A stretch of 64,000 nucleotides of DNA from Sinorhizobium kostiense (GCF_017874595.1 NZ_JAGILA010000010.1:151345-215344), one strand, 5' to 3'; counted from the stretch's first letter, positions 35,619 to 46,366 are shown. Notes: a model not told the origin generated them from the sequence alone. Program-made: numbers and translations.

Positions 35619-36317
35619 TCAGCCGTCCGACGTCTCAAGCGCGTAGCCGGCCGACCTGACGGTGCGGATGATGGGCGTGGCCGGTCTGAGCGTCTTTCTG
35701 AGACGGCAAATATGCACGTCAACGGTGCGTTCACCGATATGGATATTCTCCGGCCAGGCAGCGCCGATCAGCTCGTCTCGGCTAAAGACCTTGCCGGGGT
35801 TTTGAAGAAAATGCCGCAGAAGGTTGAACTCGATCGGTCCGAGATGAATCTCATCGCCATTGTGGCAAACCCGCTGGGCATCGAGCCTCATCTCAATGTC
35901 GCCACAGCAGAGGGATCTGCCGTTTTCGATGCCGTTAGATTCCGGCTGCACCGGCGCCAGCTTCGCTCGCAGGTAGTCGAGCAGTTTGGCTGGCGCCATC
36001 GGACGCACAAAGCTCTCGTCGATGCCGGCCTTCCAGAGATCAAAGTGGTGGCTTTCGGCCCCGGGCGCGATGAGCGCAACGACAAGCAGGGGACCGTTCC
36101 GACATTCCCGCTTAAGCCGGGCGCAGATGGTGGAACCTTCCGCGCTTGCCGGCTGACAGTCCAGCACTACGGCCTGCAACTCCCATTCGTCGGCCAATGC
36201 AAGCGCCTCCTCCACGCCGCCGGCCAGCGCAACCACGAAGCCGTCTACCGCTAGGATGTGGCTGAAGACTAAATAGAACTCAACGTCTTGCGAATAGATC
36301 AGGATCCGTGGCTTCAT
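35619..36317 (-). CDS. OmpR/PhoB-family response regulator
   Basis: A 232-residue two-component output protein. The receiver starts MKPRILIYSQDVEFYLVFSH, so the usual acidic pair after the first beta-strand is reduced (SQD). The phospho-acceptor Asp is kept in AVVLDCQPAS. The winged-helix DNA-binding domain is complete (FNLLRHFLQNPGKVFSRDEL, RTVDVHICRLRKTLRPATPI, IRTVRSAGYALE). No sensor kinase gene is adjacent. The start at 36317 was chosen for an AGGT-containing ribosome site and family length. It is an orphan regulator and its target is unknown. Confidence 0.88.
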   Translation of the reverse strand: MKPRILIYSQDVEFYLVFSHILAVDGFVVALAGGVEEALALADEWELQAVVLDCQPASAEGSTICARLKRECRNGPLLVVALIAPGAESHHFDLWKAGIDESFVRPMAPAKLLDYLRAKLAPVQPESNGIENGRSLCCGDIEMRLDAQRVCHNGDEIHLGPIEFNLLRHFLQNPGKVFSRDELIGAAWPENIHIGERTVDVHICRLRKTLRPATPIIRTVRSAGYALETSDG

Positions 36318-37676
36318 CAGCGCTACCTGCTCCAAAACACAAATTGCCCTCGACCGCGTCGGTGAGTTAGCTAGGCACGGTCTCCCCAGGGCCTGACTAA
36401 ATTCCTTCCTCGAGGCCGCGTCCATCACGCTCGCGCCATTTCAGATAGCTTTGACGGCTGCGGCCACCGCAACCGCCGAATAGCCTGAACACTGCGTGGC
36501 GAACCTCCATAGCGTCTCGAAGCCAAACCTTTGCACGTCGCGCAGGCTAAGACAGTGCAACTGGGCGACCCGAGCGCGCAGCACCGCACTGGACACCTGA
36601 CGAGAGAGTGGCAAAGCTGCTTGGTCGCGTCCGGGGAGCGGTGGGAACAGCGGCGGCATTCGACATCGTCGCATTTTTCCTTGTCTTATTCGTCATCCTC
36701 GAGGATAGCTTCTTCCCGGCGCGTCTTAGCCGCACTGAGAATCCGGATCGGAGTCCCGCCGCGTCCCAGTGAAGAGCTTCAAAACCCGCGCCAAACTGGC
36801 TGATCGCGTTGAAATAATATTTTGCGATTGCGCTTCAGATATTTAGCTAGATGCAACATAAGAGATTGGCTCAACAAGCTTTGTCGCGGGTGTGACAAAG
36901 CTGACCAGTAGATGTACTGTACAGTGGGACTTCGGTCGGCTGGCTATCGGCAATAACCTCTTAATATGCGCAACGCATACGGGTTGTGAGGCATCGCCAA
37001 TCAGCCTCGCTGAAAGGTGCCAGTCCTCAAGCCCTCGATGACCTGCCATCCCACCCGTCGCGACCCGGAGACTGCTCGGGATCCATCGACCGGAACGATG
37101 ACATCGGATCCACAGCGCTGGACTCGGCATGGTTCCTAGCTGTACGTGGATTGCATCAAGGCCCATTCGCTCGATGCAGACTGGGCGTATCTGAACGGCC
37201 GACTCGGTTGACGGGGGGTCGACCGCGCGGACGCACCGAGTTTTACTACTGGTACTGCTATTTTTCGCATGACCGCATTGTCGAACAACTGAAACCGTGG
37301 GACTCGTTTGAATGGGGCGTGACTTCCGCGTCCCTCGCGAAGGATTCATGTCCGCCCGTTCTTCGGATAACGCCGGACGCCCGACACCTACTGTAGGGTT
37401 AGTCGCGTCCCCGGCACGCCGAGTCGGCCTGGTTTCTTACTACACGTCCATTTAGTCCTTGAAAGAAATGCAAAATTAATTCTGCGGCGCCTTCACGGGC
37501 AACTGGCATGAATATTGAAGCCCCCGTTGCTAAGCGGCAGCAACTGCCGCCGGAATTTAACGGCGATCGATGGAACGAAGGAACGAAACGTGTCAGGTCT
37601 GCGTCAAAACGCATTCCGGGCGGAAGATCGTCACTTGCGACACCAAAGGCAAGAGGTAGTGAGGAGGACAATCGTG
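36318..37676. other. 1.3 kb without a recognisable gene
   Basis: Frames of 135-170 codons exist on both strands (plus 36986-37396; minus 36843-37349), overlapping each other, with no family resemblance. The plus-strand one ends with an aromatic-rich stretch (TEFYYWYCYFSHDRIVEQLK) that looks more protein-like than the rest but is unidentified. Probably degenerate DNA plus the promoter region of the following gene. Confidence 0.4.
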
Positions 37677-38552
37677 ATGGCGAGTGCGGTGCGCAGCAGC
37701 ATTCAGCAGGCGAAGCACGACTTCTCGGGAGCATATAACCGCAAGTGGCCGCACGCCTATTTTCGCGCGCACTTGGCCTTAGACTATATCATCCCAGATC
37801 GGGCCAAGCCGATCTTCGAAAGGATTTTCGCCGATTATCGACGCGTTCGAAAGAAGACGAGATTGAAGATCATCGATGTCGGTTGCTCATATGGCGTAAA
37901 CGCCGCCTTACTGCGTGCCGATCTCGATCTCGACGATCTGTATGCTGCCTATCTGGGATCGAGCGGAGCGCTCGCGCGCCGACACGAAATCGAACATCGC
38001 GACTTCTTTCGCAATCGAGGGCTTCGTGACGACCTCCAGTTCGTCGGCGTGGACCCGTCGTTCCGAGCGGTTCGCTATGCGCGGAACCAGGGCCTGCTGG
38101 ACGCCGGTATTGAGACTAATCTGGAAGCCCGGGACTTGACGGTCACGGAGCGTTGCGCACTGGCGGATGCAGACATCATCATCAGCACAGGGTGCGTGGG
38201 CTACGCCACAGAGCGAACCTTTGTACGCGTGTATAACGCCTCGGCGGCATCACGCCCGTGGGTCGTCGCCTTTGCAATGCACCCCTTCAGCTATGACGAC
38301 ATCTCCGCGGCCGTACGGTGTTTTGGGTTGGAAACGAGGCTTGTAGACCGGTTTAGACAACGCCAGCGCCGCTTCTCCACACCGACGGAACGGCAGGCGA
38401 TCCTGACTGCTATGGCCGAACTCGGCATAGAGGATCACTTGGAGCGCACGACCGGCTATGTCTACGCATCCTGCTACATTTCTGCACCGCCCGGCGAAGT
38501 GCCTTACGGTCGAGTTCTGCGTTCAGCGAGCGGTGAAACTAGTTGCGACTAA
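37677..38552 (+). CDS. Class I SAM-dependent methyltransferase-like protein
   Basis: A 291-residue protein with a clear Rossmann glycine motif (KIIDVGCSYGVNAALLRAD) preceded by an N-terminal helical part that includes WPHAYFRAHLALDYIIPDRA. Later segments (FVGVDPSFRAVRYARNQGLL, DADIIISTGCVGYATE) fit strands 2 and 4 of the methyltransferase fold, with acidic residues that could hold SAM. The start at 37677 follows GAGGAGG. The gene is monocistronic and flanked by degenerate DNA. The acceptor is unknown, and it could be a fold relative without SAM activity. Confidence 0.72.
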   Translation: MASAVRSSIQQAKHDFSGAYNRKWPHAYFRAHLALDYIIPDRAKPIFERIFADYRRVRKKTRLKIIDVGCSYGVNAALLRADLDLDDLYAAYLGSSGALARRHEIEHRDFFRNRGLRDDLQFVGVDPSFRAVRYARNQGLLDAGIETNLEARDLTVTERCALADADIIISTGCVGYATERTFVRVYNASAASRPWVVAFAMHPFSYDDISAAVRCFGLETRLVDRFRQRQRRFSTPTERQAILTAMAELGIEDHLERTTGYVYASCYISAPPGEVPYGRVLRSASGETSCD

Positions 38553-39011
38553 TCGGTTGGCCATGGCAGCCGCTCCCGTGAGGGTCGTGCCCCCGAACAT
38601 TGGGCTCGTGACAGCTTGCAGAACACCGAAGCCATGGTGATCGAAATATCTGAGATCAGGCACAGCTGAAAAGCTAGGTTGAGTTGTGGCCGCTTGCGGC
38701 CTATGATGATGGAGGCAGCAATCGGTGGCACGAAGAAGAACTGGAAATGATCGCTTCGGCCTCACCGACGGAAAAACGATTTCCTTCGACCCAGCCGTGA
38801 CGTCATCTTCGACAAAAAGCGGCAGCATGTTCGGCTTTCGAATGCATCGCTCTAGGGCCTTTGACGAGAACGGAAAAATTGTCCCCGATGAAATCTTCTA
38901 CTCGATCGCCGGAGCGCTGGTCATCCCTCACCCATCTCAGATAGCTTCCGTTCGCCTTCGCCGCCCGTCGGTCGATGCTCGAGAATTGCGAAAAGAACCG
39001 GAAGAGCATCG

Positions 39012-39100
39012 CCCAACTGGATGATCCGAAATACGACGTCGACCTCGCCAACAAGATCAACTCCGTCGTTTTCCCAGGTTTGCAGGGTGGAGCGCTGTAG
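39012..39100 (+). pseudogene. Serine hydroxymethyltransferase fragment
   Basis: A 27-residue piece ending in ANKINSVVFPGLQGG matches the well conserved KKINSAVFPGLQGGP segment that follows the PLP-Lys region in GlyA. Nothing before or after belongs to the enzyme, and a stop codon follows at once. It is a tiny remnant. Confidence 0.55.
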
Positions 39101-39400
39101 ATCAATTTATCGGACTCCGCGTACATGTGCTTAGTCGCGGTATCTTCATGCCCACTACCAAAGCGCGACGACGGTGATAATCGACACCGGACCGAAGCAG
39201 ATGCTTGCTGTCGCGTGCCGGATCATATGGGGCGAGATTGAGCGAGCGCCAAAGGGAAGATGTCGCCCTGCTGCGGCGACTGCGAGATCCAGCCGTTGCG
39301 TGACGTTGACGCGGGTCATCGCGGTTTGGCAGCAGGAGCCCATCCTGCGCGGTTGCCCCAGCGATCGTGAAAGTTCAACCGGGGTAAACAAATGAATCCG
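39101..39400 (-). pseudogene. Tyrosine recombinase C-terminal remnant
   Basis: The minus strand contains RLDLAVAAAGRHLPFGARSI then SPHMIRHATAS, the H-x-x-R-H box of XerC/D-like recombinases, then in shifted frames SGVDIITVVALW and GHEDTATKHMYAESD, the segment containing the nucleophilic Tyr. At least two frame changes occur. The N-terminal half is not recognisable upstream. Confidence 0.7.
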
Positions 39401-39454
39401 CCCTGCCGCTCGCTCAACAGAAACACCACAGGCTTCTTCAACAGAAGTCGTGAA

Positions 39455-40111
39455 TCACATATGAACAGAATTAATTGGTCCTGAACCAAACTCCCGTCCA
39501 CAATTCGTAAGCGCTTGTTGTTGCGCCCAACAGCGAACCAAACGCAAATGTAGTTCCAGTTGTGACCGCTGAACGGAAGTTGTCCAAATGGCACGGTTTG
39601 TCACGCCGCCGGCCCTTAGGCCGAAGAGAAATGTCACGATCGACCGCAGCGCAATCTCGAAGACATCAGTCGGCCACTCGTCACTCTCTGGCCAAGCCGC
39701 GCGGATGACTTGGTCGTAAATTTTTGTTCCCTCGCGATGCAGCGCGGCATTGAGCCTGCGAAATTCAGGATCGGCGGCAATCACCCCACAGAAATTGACC
39801 CAGATAACACTATCCTCGAAATGAGATATCGACGCTGGTATCGCCGCGTCAAGCAGGGTCGCGAGGTTTGTTTCTCCTTTTTCCAGCAGATGTCCGATCT
39901 TGCGTTCCATGTTAAGAAAAGGAACGCGCAAGGAAGCTGCGATAATGTCCGCCTTGCCTTCGAAGTAATGGGTAATCATTCCCGTCGTCACACCGGCGGC
40001 TTTAGCGATGTCGATCATCGTAACTGCGGAGATGCCCTTTCCCGCTATCGCTTTACATGCCGCCTTCGCAATACGAAGGCGGGTCTGCTCAACATCGATA
40101 ATTTTTGGCAT
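39455..40111 (-). CDS. TetR/AcrR-family transcriptional regulator
   Basis: A 218-residue repressor with the N-terminal helix-turn-helix (IAKAACKAIAGKGISAVTMI, DIAKAAGVTTGMITHYFEGK) and an all-helical ligand domain resembling the BetI/TetR_C group (ISHFEDSVIWVNFCGVIAAD, PEFRRLNAALHREG). The last ~45 residues (from WTTSVQRSQL) are unlike the family and may come from a frameshift; the core is intact. No divergent target gene is recognisable in the 470 bp upstream. Ligand unknown. Confidence 0.85.
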   Translation of the reverse strand: MPKIIDVEQTRLRIAKAACKAIAGKGISAVTMIDIAKAAGVTTGMITHYFEGKADIIAASLRVPFLNMERKIGHLLEKGETNLATLLDAAIPASISHFEDSVIWVNFCGVIAADPEFRRLNAALHREGTKIYDQVIRAAWPESDEWPTDVFEIALRSIVTFLFGLRAGGVTNRAIWTTSVQRSQLELHLRLVRCWAQQQALTNCGREFGSGPINSVHM

Positions 40112-40583
40112 GGCCTTCCAGTCGATTTCTTCGGAACCCGTGGATGGCCACGAAGTGCTAGCACGTCGTGCCTCAATGCTTCATCACCTGCTCGCTAACG
40201 GCGATCGACAGGCCAAAGCCCCAAGGTCCACGTTAGCCCCATCTTTGACAACGCATCCGATTGTCGGGCCCCTTAATACGAAGGCGGCCGACGTGGGAGC
40301 CCATACAAAGACTCCAGTAAGCCTATCTGGAGGTCCCCTCCCCAATGGGTCAGCGACACTCCGTTGTGACATCGGACAGGCCGCCAAGTCAGACTGTATG
40401 GACAAAAGGAATAGCAGTGGCAGGCAATTTCAGAAACAACGTATTTATAAAATCTTGATGACACCGGTAATGAAACTTTCATAAGAATTCATATGCGGTC
40501 AGTAATTGTAGCCGCAAAGTTAAAGTGTCCTGTTCCTGCAAAGTTGGAATGTCACTCTCCCCGCGTTTTGATGACGTGGGAGA
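40112..40583. other. Intergenic region, no recognisable gene
   Basis: Nothing recognisable in any frame. The sequence just before 40584 is AT-richer and probably carries the outer end of the ISNCY element. The TetR promoter would lie near 40112-40200. Confidence 0.4.
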
Positions 40584-40604
40584 TTGCGGATGGGACTGAT
40601 TGCG

Positions 40605-41540
40605 ATGAGCGAGCGCGACCTGCAGCGGATTGAGGTCTTGTCGAAGGTGATCGACGGCCGCATGACCATGGTGTCGGCGGCGCATGTCCTGGGCTTAAGC
40701 ACGCGCACGTGCGTCGGCTGCTGGATCGGATCAGCGCTGGCGGTGCGGCATCGATCCGGCACAAGGCAAATCGGGCGACCGTCGAACAATCGGATTTGCG
40801 ACGGCGTGCGCGATTACGCCGTGGCGATCGTGCGCGAGCGCTATACGGATTTCGGTCCGACGCTGGCGGCCGAGAAGCTGGCCGAGCATGATGGCCTGAC
40901 GGTGTCGCGCGAGACCTTGCGCAAATGGATGTCTGCGGCCGGCCTGTGGTTGTCGCGCAAGCAGCGCCGCACGTTTCATCAACCGCGGTTGCGGCGCGAG
41001 GCCTATGACGAGCTGGTGCTGATCGATGGCTCCGAGCATCGCTGGTTCGAAGATCGCGGTGCCCCATGTTCACTGCTGGTGTTCATCGACGATGCGACCG
41101 GCAAGCTTATGCAGTTGCGGTTCGTACGAGCGGAAAGTGCATTTACGTATTTCGAGGCGCTGGAGCTTTATCTCAAGGATCACGGCGCTCCGGTCGCCTT
41201 TTATTCCGACAAGCATTCGGTGTTCCCGGTGGCGAAGAAGACGCCAAGGGTGGCCAGGCATGACCCCAGTTCGGGCGTGCGCTTTCAAAGTTAAACATCG
41301 AGGTTCTTTGCGCAAACTCGAGTCAGGCGAAGGGTCGGGTCGAGCGCATCAACCGGACGCTGCAGAACCGCCTGGAAGGCCGTAAACCCGTCGCAGCGCT
41401 TCAGCATGTAATCGATCGGCCTCGGTAACCGGTGAATTGCGCGACAGCTTTGTACGCTCAGATCGAGCCAGGTCTGAAGTTCATCAACGAGCAGACGGCT
41501 GTCCTTCCGATCCCATGGTGGGAGGGCCAAAGTGCCGATC
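40605..41540 (+). pseudogene. ISNCY-family transposase, degraded
   Basis: MSERDLQRIEVLSKVIDGRM opens a helix-turn-helix domain. A local frameshift between about 40700 and 40780 scrambles the HTH end (normal RQVRRLLDRISAGG is in another frame). The integrase core follows, with RERYTDFGPTLAAEKLAEHD, RREAYDELVLIDGSEHRWFE, LLVFIDDATGKLMQLRF and FYSDKHSVF. After 41280 the frame is lost and the C-terminus is recognisable only as pieces (NIEVLCANSSQAKGRVERI-like). The first two catalytic Asp residues (LIDGS, YSDKH) are present, but the protein is truncated. Confidence 0.8.
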
Positions 41541-42119
41541 CCGAAGAGAAGCAAGCCCCGCGAAGAACATCTAACGCTGGCAAGAACGCAAAGCTCAGAG
41601 CGCTTGACCCCAGCCGCCGAATAGAGAAGTGCTTGCAGTCTCAGACGGTCTCAGCAAGACGGCCCCCACCGTGGGGTTATTCTCGAACCTCTTGGCGGGT
41701 ATCTTTCAGGCCCAAAACCATATCTGCTCCCTGCAACAGTCATCGATGGGCATGTTTGCGAGAGCCATCGCCGAATCGTTCGACAATGAAAGCGCTTTCG
41801 GCCTGCCCTCAGCTTGCTCTCACTGCTGTCAGTCAGAGGCCGAAATGCCTGCCTTCCGACGCGCGTCCTCGATTGTCTTTGCCTTTAGTGAGACCACCGC
41901 GCTCCGAGGCATTCTTCGATATCGCTCACGCTTTTTGTCTCAAGCCGAGCGATGTCCTTCATGCTCCGACCTTTGAACAGCCAGCGTAGGCATGATTTTT
42001 CCAACGTTGAAACCAAGACGTGTCCCTTCGACTCCGCTCGAGAGATCATTTGGTGCAATGCCCATGGGTTTACTTGTGCGTAGCGTAGATGGCGAACGGC
42101 ACGTGCAGATCCGCGGCTC
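41541..42119. other. No recognisable gene
   Basis: Overlapping frames on both strands carry no family signature that I can support. The region separates the ISNCY remnant from a UPF0262 remnant and is probably degenerate. Confidence 0.4.
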
Positions 42120-42310
42120 GTTTATGTCGCCTTATCCTTCATCAAGCAATTCGGGGCGAGCGATATCAGCGTGAACAGCCGACGAGCAGTTTCCTAATCG
42201 ATGGTGATCTTGGATTTGAACGCTCCCTTAGTCGGTGGCCTCGTTGGGGATAGCCCGGCGGCCCATGTCAGCCGCCTGTCCACCAGCGTCAGAGAGAGCG
42301 GTATGGTCCG
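42120..42310 (-). pseudogene. UPF0262 family protein, C-terminal remnant
   Basis: The minus strand reads QAADMGRRAIPNEATD (family: [13 protein letters not shown]), then after a stop and frame change [23 protein letters not shown], the usual UPF0262 C-terminus. It is a second, dead copy of the gene type found at 12125-12562. Nothing of the N-terminal half is recognisable upstream of it. Confidence 0.7.
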
Positions 42311-42793
42311 CCGCTGTGGTCGACCTACGCAAGACCGTTGCTGTTCAGCACATCATTGCTGGTCGGAGGTCGGCAGTCCGATCGATACAGAACGAAAGCA
42401 TGACACGCCATTGCCATGTTCGACCTGCTGGACTTTTGATTGCGGAGGCTGTGACAACATCACCGAGCATGAAAGTATGGTGCGAACGCTGCTGCTCGTC
42501 AATTTCTGGTCTCATCATCGATTCATCCTCATGGATCTCGAAACGCGCGCTATCAGCTGAACGCCGGCAAGGTGGTTGATGCCTGCACGAGCGCGACCAT
42601 AGGGTCTGATGCGGAAATCGGGGCCATGAGCCCACTGATGATTTGCGATCTGCGTTGAAGTCCAGATCGAGCGAAACGCCGCGTTGTGCAGCGGAGCGAG
42701 AGTCACCGAACCGGACAGGGGAAGAGTCTTCGCGCCGCATGTCTCTGTGACTCTCAAAACCTCCACCTGGACCCCAATAGGGGCTCGGCAAAC
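42311..42793. other. No recognisable gene
   Basis: Degenerate sequence between the UPF0262 remnant and the terminator of the one-carbon operon. No family recognised. Confidence 0.4.
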
Positions 42794-42835
42794 ACAAAAA
42801 AAGTGGCTGCCGCCGGGACCTGTTCGGCGGCAGCC
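42794..42835 (-). terminator. Intrinsic terminator of the sox/one-carbon operon
   Basis: On the minus strand an 11-bp perfect GC stem (GGCTGCCGCCG, 42825-42835 with 42805-42815) and a 9-nt loop are followed by AC and seven T residues (42796-42802). It lies about 170 nt beyond the RidA gene stop and would end the nine-gene transcript. Confidence 0.85.
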
Positions 42836-43003
42836 AAGGTGCTGCCCTTGCGAGGCAGACGGGAACTCTGAGCTAGGCGCGACGACCCTCCTGTATGGAA
42901 CTGGACGGCCATTTGGGCAGTGATTCTTTTCTGAATGAGCCGAGCATCTTCGAAGGCCAGTTCTTCCTGGGCCCCAAGGATCGGGCAAATCTGGCATCAG
43001 ACA

Positions 43004-43459
43004 TCATCCGTCGGCCACGCTCGCTGTGATCTGGATTTCGACGATCGCTCCGCCGGGTAGCGAAGCCACTCCAACTGCTGCTCGAACACCAATCCCTCTT
43101 TCACCAAGCTCCCGGAAAAGATAGTTCGAAGCATGGTCAGCGATGCGCGAATGCTGATTGAAATCTCCGCTCGCTGACACGAAAACCGTCATAGCCAGTA
43201 TGCTGTCGATCCTCTCTTTGCCGTTTAGCAGCCTCCGCGCTGCTGCCATCGCATTCGACGCGGCGAGCTCTACCGCCTCTTTGCAGTCTTCCAGATCGAC
43301 GTCGTTGGTGAAGGTGCCAGTGTGAGTAAGAATTCCATTTGCCCGAGGCGTCATACCCGACGTGAACACCACGTCGTGATGGCGCTTCGCAAGTACGTAG
43401 TTTCCGTTTGGCATCAGCGTTCGCCCCCAAGACGAGCTACCAACGGCGTCCCCTCCCAT
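43004..43459 (-). CDS. RidA/YjgF-family protein
   Basis: A 151-residue Rid protein, a trimeric cytosolic enamine/imine deaminase. Landmarks are GNYVLAKRHHDVVFTSGMTP, a long central helix and GVRAAVGVASLPGGAIVEIQ, where the conserved Arg that binds the substrate carboxylate and the final Glu lie. AGGAGG precedes ATG 43459; a start five codons upstream is possible. It is the last gene of the operon that also encodes a threonine/serine-type dehydratase, whose 2-aminoacrylate or 2-aminocrotonate products Rid proteins hydrolyse, so the linkage is functionally sensible. Confidence 0.88.
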   Translation of the reverse strand: MGGDAVGSSSWGRTLMPNGNYVLAKRHHDVVFTSGMTPRANGILTHTGTFTNDVDLEDCKEAVELAASNAMAAARRLLNGKERIDSILAMTVFVSASGDFNQHSRIADHASNYLFRELGERGIGVRAAVGVASLPGGAIVEIQITASVADG

Positions 43460-43496
43460 ACTAATCCTCCTCATAATGATCCTTGACCTTGCTTTG

Positions 43497-44408
43497 CTAC
43501 AATCCGGTATTTTCGAAGTCTCGGCCGACTGATCGGTAGGATGCCGTAACCGTATTTGCCATGAGCATGGCGATCGTCATTGGACCAACGCCGCCAGGAA
43601 CAGGCGTTATCGCCGCTGCTACTTCGGCAACCTCATTGAAGCAGACGTCACCCACGAGGCGCGTCTTGCCCTCGCCCCGCTCTGCCGCCTCAATGCGATT
43701 GATGCCAACATCTATAACCGTCGCCCCCTCCTTGACCCAGTTGCCCTTGACCATCTCCGGTCGGCCTACGGCGGCCACCAATATGTCTGCCTCCGGGCAA
43801 ACATCGGCCAAGTTTCGCGTGCGGGAGTGAGCCATGGTCACAGTCGCATTCGCACCAAGCAGCAACTGCGCCATCGGCTTTCCGAAGAGGTTCGAGCGGC
43901 CAATGACGACCGCACGGAGGCCTGACAGATCCGCTCCATGGATGCGGCGAACCAAGACCATGGCACCGGCAGGTGTGCAGGACACGAGCCCGGTCTTCGT
44001 GTCGCCGATTGCGAGCTTTCCGGCATTTACGACCCCCAGACCATCAACGTCCTTCTCGGCCGAGATCGATTGGATGATCCGTTCGCTATTCAAGTGCTTC
44101 GGGAGCGGCAGTTGGACCAGGATACCGTGGATATGCGGATCACTATTCAGAGTCTCCACCAGAGCTGCGAGTTCATCCTGGGTGGTGTCCGCGCACAATG
44201 TGTGCTGGACAGAGGCAAAGCCGCACTCTCTCGCCACGCGGCTCTTTGCAGCCACATAGGTGTGGCTCGCCGGGTCGTCTCCAACGATGATCACCGCAAG
44301 CCCTGTCTTGACGCCATGCTCCGTCTCGAGAGCCGCGGCCGCGGTTTTTACGTTCTCCACCACGGACGCGGCAATCATCGTACCGTCAATTACTGTCGAG
44401 CCCGTCAT
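43497..44408 (-). CDS. folD: Bifunctional methylenetetrahydrofolate dehydrogenase/cyclohydrolase
   Basis: FolD oxidises 5,10-methylene-THF to 10-formyl-THF. Typical motifs are [18 protein letters not shown] (catalytic Tyr and Lys), [29 protein letters not shown], the nucleotide-binding [18 protein letters not shown] and the terminal [19 protein letters not shown] segment ([16 protein letters not shown]). It is 303 aa, full length. It overlaps purU by 4 nt, and its product feeds that enzyme. Presumably a dedicated copy serving sarcosine-derived methylene-THF rather than the housekeeping enzyme. Confidence 0.95.
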   Translation of the reverse strand: MTGSTVIDGTMIAASVVENVKTAAAALETEHGVKTGLAVIIVGDDPASHTYVAAKSRVARECGFASVQHTLCADTTQDELAALVETLNSDPHIHGILVQLPLPKHLNSERIIQSISAEKDVDGLGVVNAGKLAIGDTKTGLVSCTPAGAMVLVRRIHGADLSGLRAVVIGRSNLFGKPMAQLLLGANATVTMAHSRTRNLADVCPEADILVAAVGRPEMVKGNWVKEGATVIDVGINRIEAAERGEGKTRLVGDVCFNEVAEVAAAITPVPGGVGPMTIAMLMANTVTASYRSVGRDFENTGL

Positions 44409-45289
44409 CCCATACGCTCCGATGCGAAGCTGCCCGGACTTGCCGGGAAGACGACAGTACGATTTCCGTTCAAGAAGACGCGGTGATGGATATGCGCGTG
44501 GATTGCGCGGGCAAGAACCTGGCTCTCGACGTCGCGGCCGATCGAAACGTAATCGTCGGCGCTCTGTGCATGCGTGATTCGGACCGTGTCCTGCTCGATG
44601 ATCGGCCCTTCATCAAGGTCGGTGGTGACATAGTGAGCAGTTGCGCCAATGAGCTTCACCCCGCGCTCATAAGCCTGCTTATAGGGGTTTGCCCCCTTGA
44701 AGGACGGCAGGAAAGAGTGATGGATATTGATAATTTTCCCTGACATCCTCTCGCACATGGCATCAGAGAGAACCTGCATGTACCGTGCGAGCACAACCAG
44801 TTCCGTACCCGTCTGTTCGACGAGCTCCATGATTTGAGCCTCGGCTTTCGGCTTGTTCTCTTTGGTGACCTTGATGTGGTGGAACGGAATGTCATGATTG
44901 ACCACGACCTTTTGGTAATCGAAGTGGTTGGAGACGACCCCCACAATATCGATCGGAAGTGCTCCAATACGCCAGCGGTAAAGCAGGTCGTTCAGGCAGT
45001 GCCCGAACCGCGAAACCATCAAGAGAACTTTCATCCTTTGGGTCTGAAGATAGAGCTCGGTCTCCATTTGGAACTTCTCGGTGATCGGCTTCAGCCCCTC
45101 AGTAAGTGCGTCCGCGCTGGTCCCGTCTTCTGAAACGAAGGAGACCCGCATGAAGAAGCGACCCGTACTTAGGTCATCGAACTGCGAGCTGTCGATGATA
45201 TTGCAGCCCATCTCGCACAGAAAACTTGAGATGGCTGCGACGATTCCTCTTGTCGACTGACAAGTAGCGGTTAGGACATAAGTGGTCAT
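44405..45289 (-). CDS. purU: Formyltetrahydrofolate deformylase
   Basis: PurU hydrolyses 10-formyl-THF to formate and THF. The N-terminal ACT domain ([20 protein letters not shown]) is followed by the formyl-transferase fold ([40 protein letters not shown]) with the catalytic region [20 protein letters not shown] and [20 protein letters not shown] ending in the Asp motif DEGPIIEQD. It is 294 aa, full length. In this operon it regenerates THF and drains the one-carbon unit as formate. Confidence 0.95.
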   Translation of the reverse strand: MTTYVLTATCQSTRGIVAAISSFLCEMGCNIIDSSQFDDLSTGRFFMRVSFVSEDGTSADALTEGLKPITEKFQMETELYLQTQRMKVLLMVSRFGHCLNDLLYRWRIGALPIDIVGVVSNHFDYQKVVVNHDIPFHHIKVTKENKPKAEAQIMELVEQTGTELVVLARYMQVLSDAMCERMSGKIINIHHSFLPSFKGANPYKQAYERGVKLIGATAHYVTTDLDEGPIIEQDTVRITHAQSADDYVSIGRDVESQVLARAIHAHIHHRVFLNGNRTVVFPASPGSFASERMG

Positions 45290-45355
45290 TGCTTCCCTTC
45301 GTGAGGTTACAGGACATCGTCCGCTCAGTTGATGAGCGGTGGAAAGAACGCGCTA

Positions 45356-46366
45356 TTACTTCAGGTCTGACGAGGGGCCCGACGGCGATCCTAGCCCGTG
45401 GGTGTTCAGATACCCTCGCCACGTATCAAGATCGACATTACCGCCCGACACCACTGCAACGACGGTCTTTCCCTTCCATTTTTCTCCATGGCGCAAGACC
45501 GCCGCAACAGCAGCAGCGCCGCCCGGTTCGGCAACAATTTTCATATGATCCGCCAAGGTCTGCATTGCAGAAATGACGTCGGCCTCCGACACCGAGAACC
45601 CTCCGGCCACAAGCTTCTTGTTGATCGGAAATGTTTTCTCACCAGGAATCTGCGTTACGATGGAGTCGCAAATCGAGTTGTGACCAGGCTGATTCCCGAT
45701 CCTTTCACCCGCAAGAAGCGATCGTTTAGTGTCGTCGAAGTTTTCCGGCTCTGCAGTGTAGATCCTGGTCTGGGGAGCCCGTTCAGCCATCGCAGTCGCG
45801 ATACCGGCCATGAGCCCACCCCCACCGACCGGGCACACCAGAGCGTCGGCGGACGTATTGAGCTGTGCCAGTTGGTCGGCGACCTCCAGACCAATGGTCC
45901 CTTGCCCGGACATCAGCACATAGTCATCATAGGGAGGAACCAGCGTTGCGCCGGTTTCTTCCGCCACATCACGTGCGATCTTGGCCCGATCTCCTGTCAC
46001 ACGGTCGTATGTGACAACTCGTGCACCATATTGGGCGGTGTTGCGCAGCTTCACAGCAGGGGCGTCGTCAGGCATGATGATAGTCGAGGAAACACCCAAC
46101 TCCGCCGCGGCAGCGGCAACACCCTGGGCGTGATTGCCGGATGAGAAGGCGACCACACCGGCTGCTCGCTCTTTGTCGCTCAACGACGCGATCTTTACAT
46201 AGGCACCCCGGATCTTGAAGGATCCGGTGCGCTGCAGGCACTCCGCTTTGACCAGGAGGCGGAAACCAAGTCTTCGGTTGAGCAGTTCCGATTCCAACAG
46301 AGGGGTAACACGGGTCACTCCTTCAAGGATTTGGGCGGCCTTGGCAATCATCGTGAAATCTAGCAT
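45356..46366 (-). CDS. PLP-dependent threonine/serine (or hydroxyaspartate) dehydratase
   Basis: A fold-type II dehydratase of ~336 aa. The PLP Lys is in QRTGSFKIRGAYVKI, the phosphate-binding loop is CPVGGGGLMAGIA, and VVAFSSGNHAQGVAAAAAEL is the substrate-binding region. It lacks a regulatory ACT domain, so it is of the catabolic TdcB / serine racemase / L-threo-3-hydroxyaspartate ammonia-lyase / EutB group. Between threonine aldolase and RidA genes it would deaminate the aldol product of glycine, giving a 2-oxoacid and ammonia. The start at 46366 is preferred; the open frame extends 11 codons further. Confidence 0.9.
   Translation of the reverse strand: MLDFTMIAKAAQILEGVTRVTPLLESELLNRRLGFRLLVKAECLQRTGSFKIRGAYVKIASLSDKERAAGVVAFSSGNHAQGVAAAAAELGVSSTIIMPDDAPAVKLRNTAQYGARVVTYDRVTGDRAKIARDVAEETGATLVPPYDDYVLMSGQGTIGLEVADQLAQLNTSADALVCPVGGGGLMAGIATAMAERAPQTRIYTAEPENFDDTKRSLLAGERIGNQPGHNSICDSIVTQIPGEKTFPINKKLVAGGFSVSEADVISAMQTLADHMKIVAEPGGAAAVAAVLRHGEKWKGKTVVAVVSGGNVDLDTWRGYLNTHGLGSPSGPSSDLK

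Noticed and set aside
36843..37396. Overlapping 135-168 codon frames on both strands
   Set aside because: They overlap each other antisense, neither has a family match, and neither has a convincing start.
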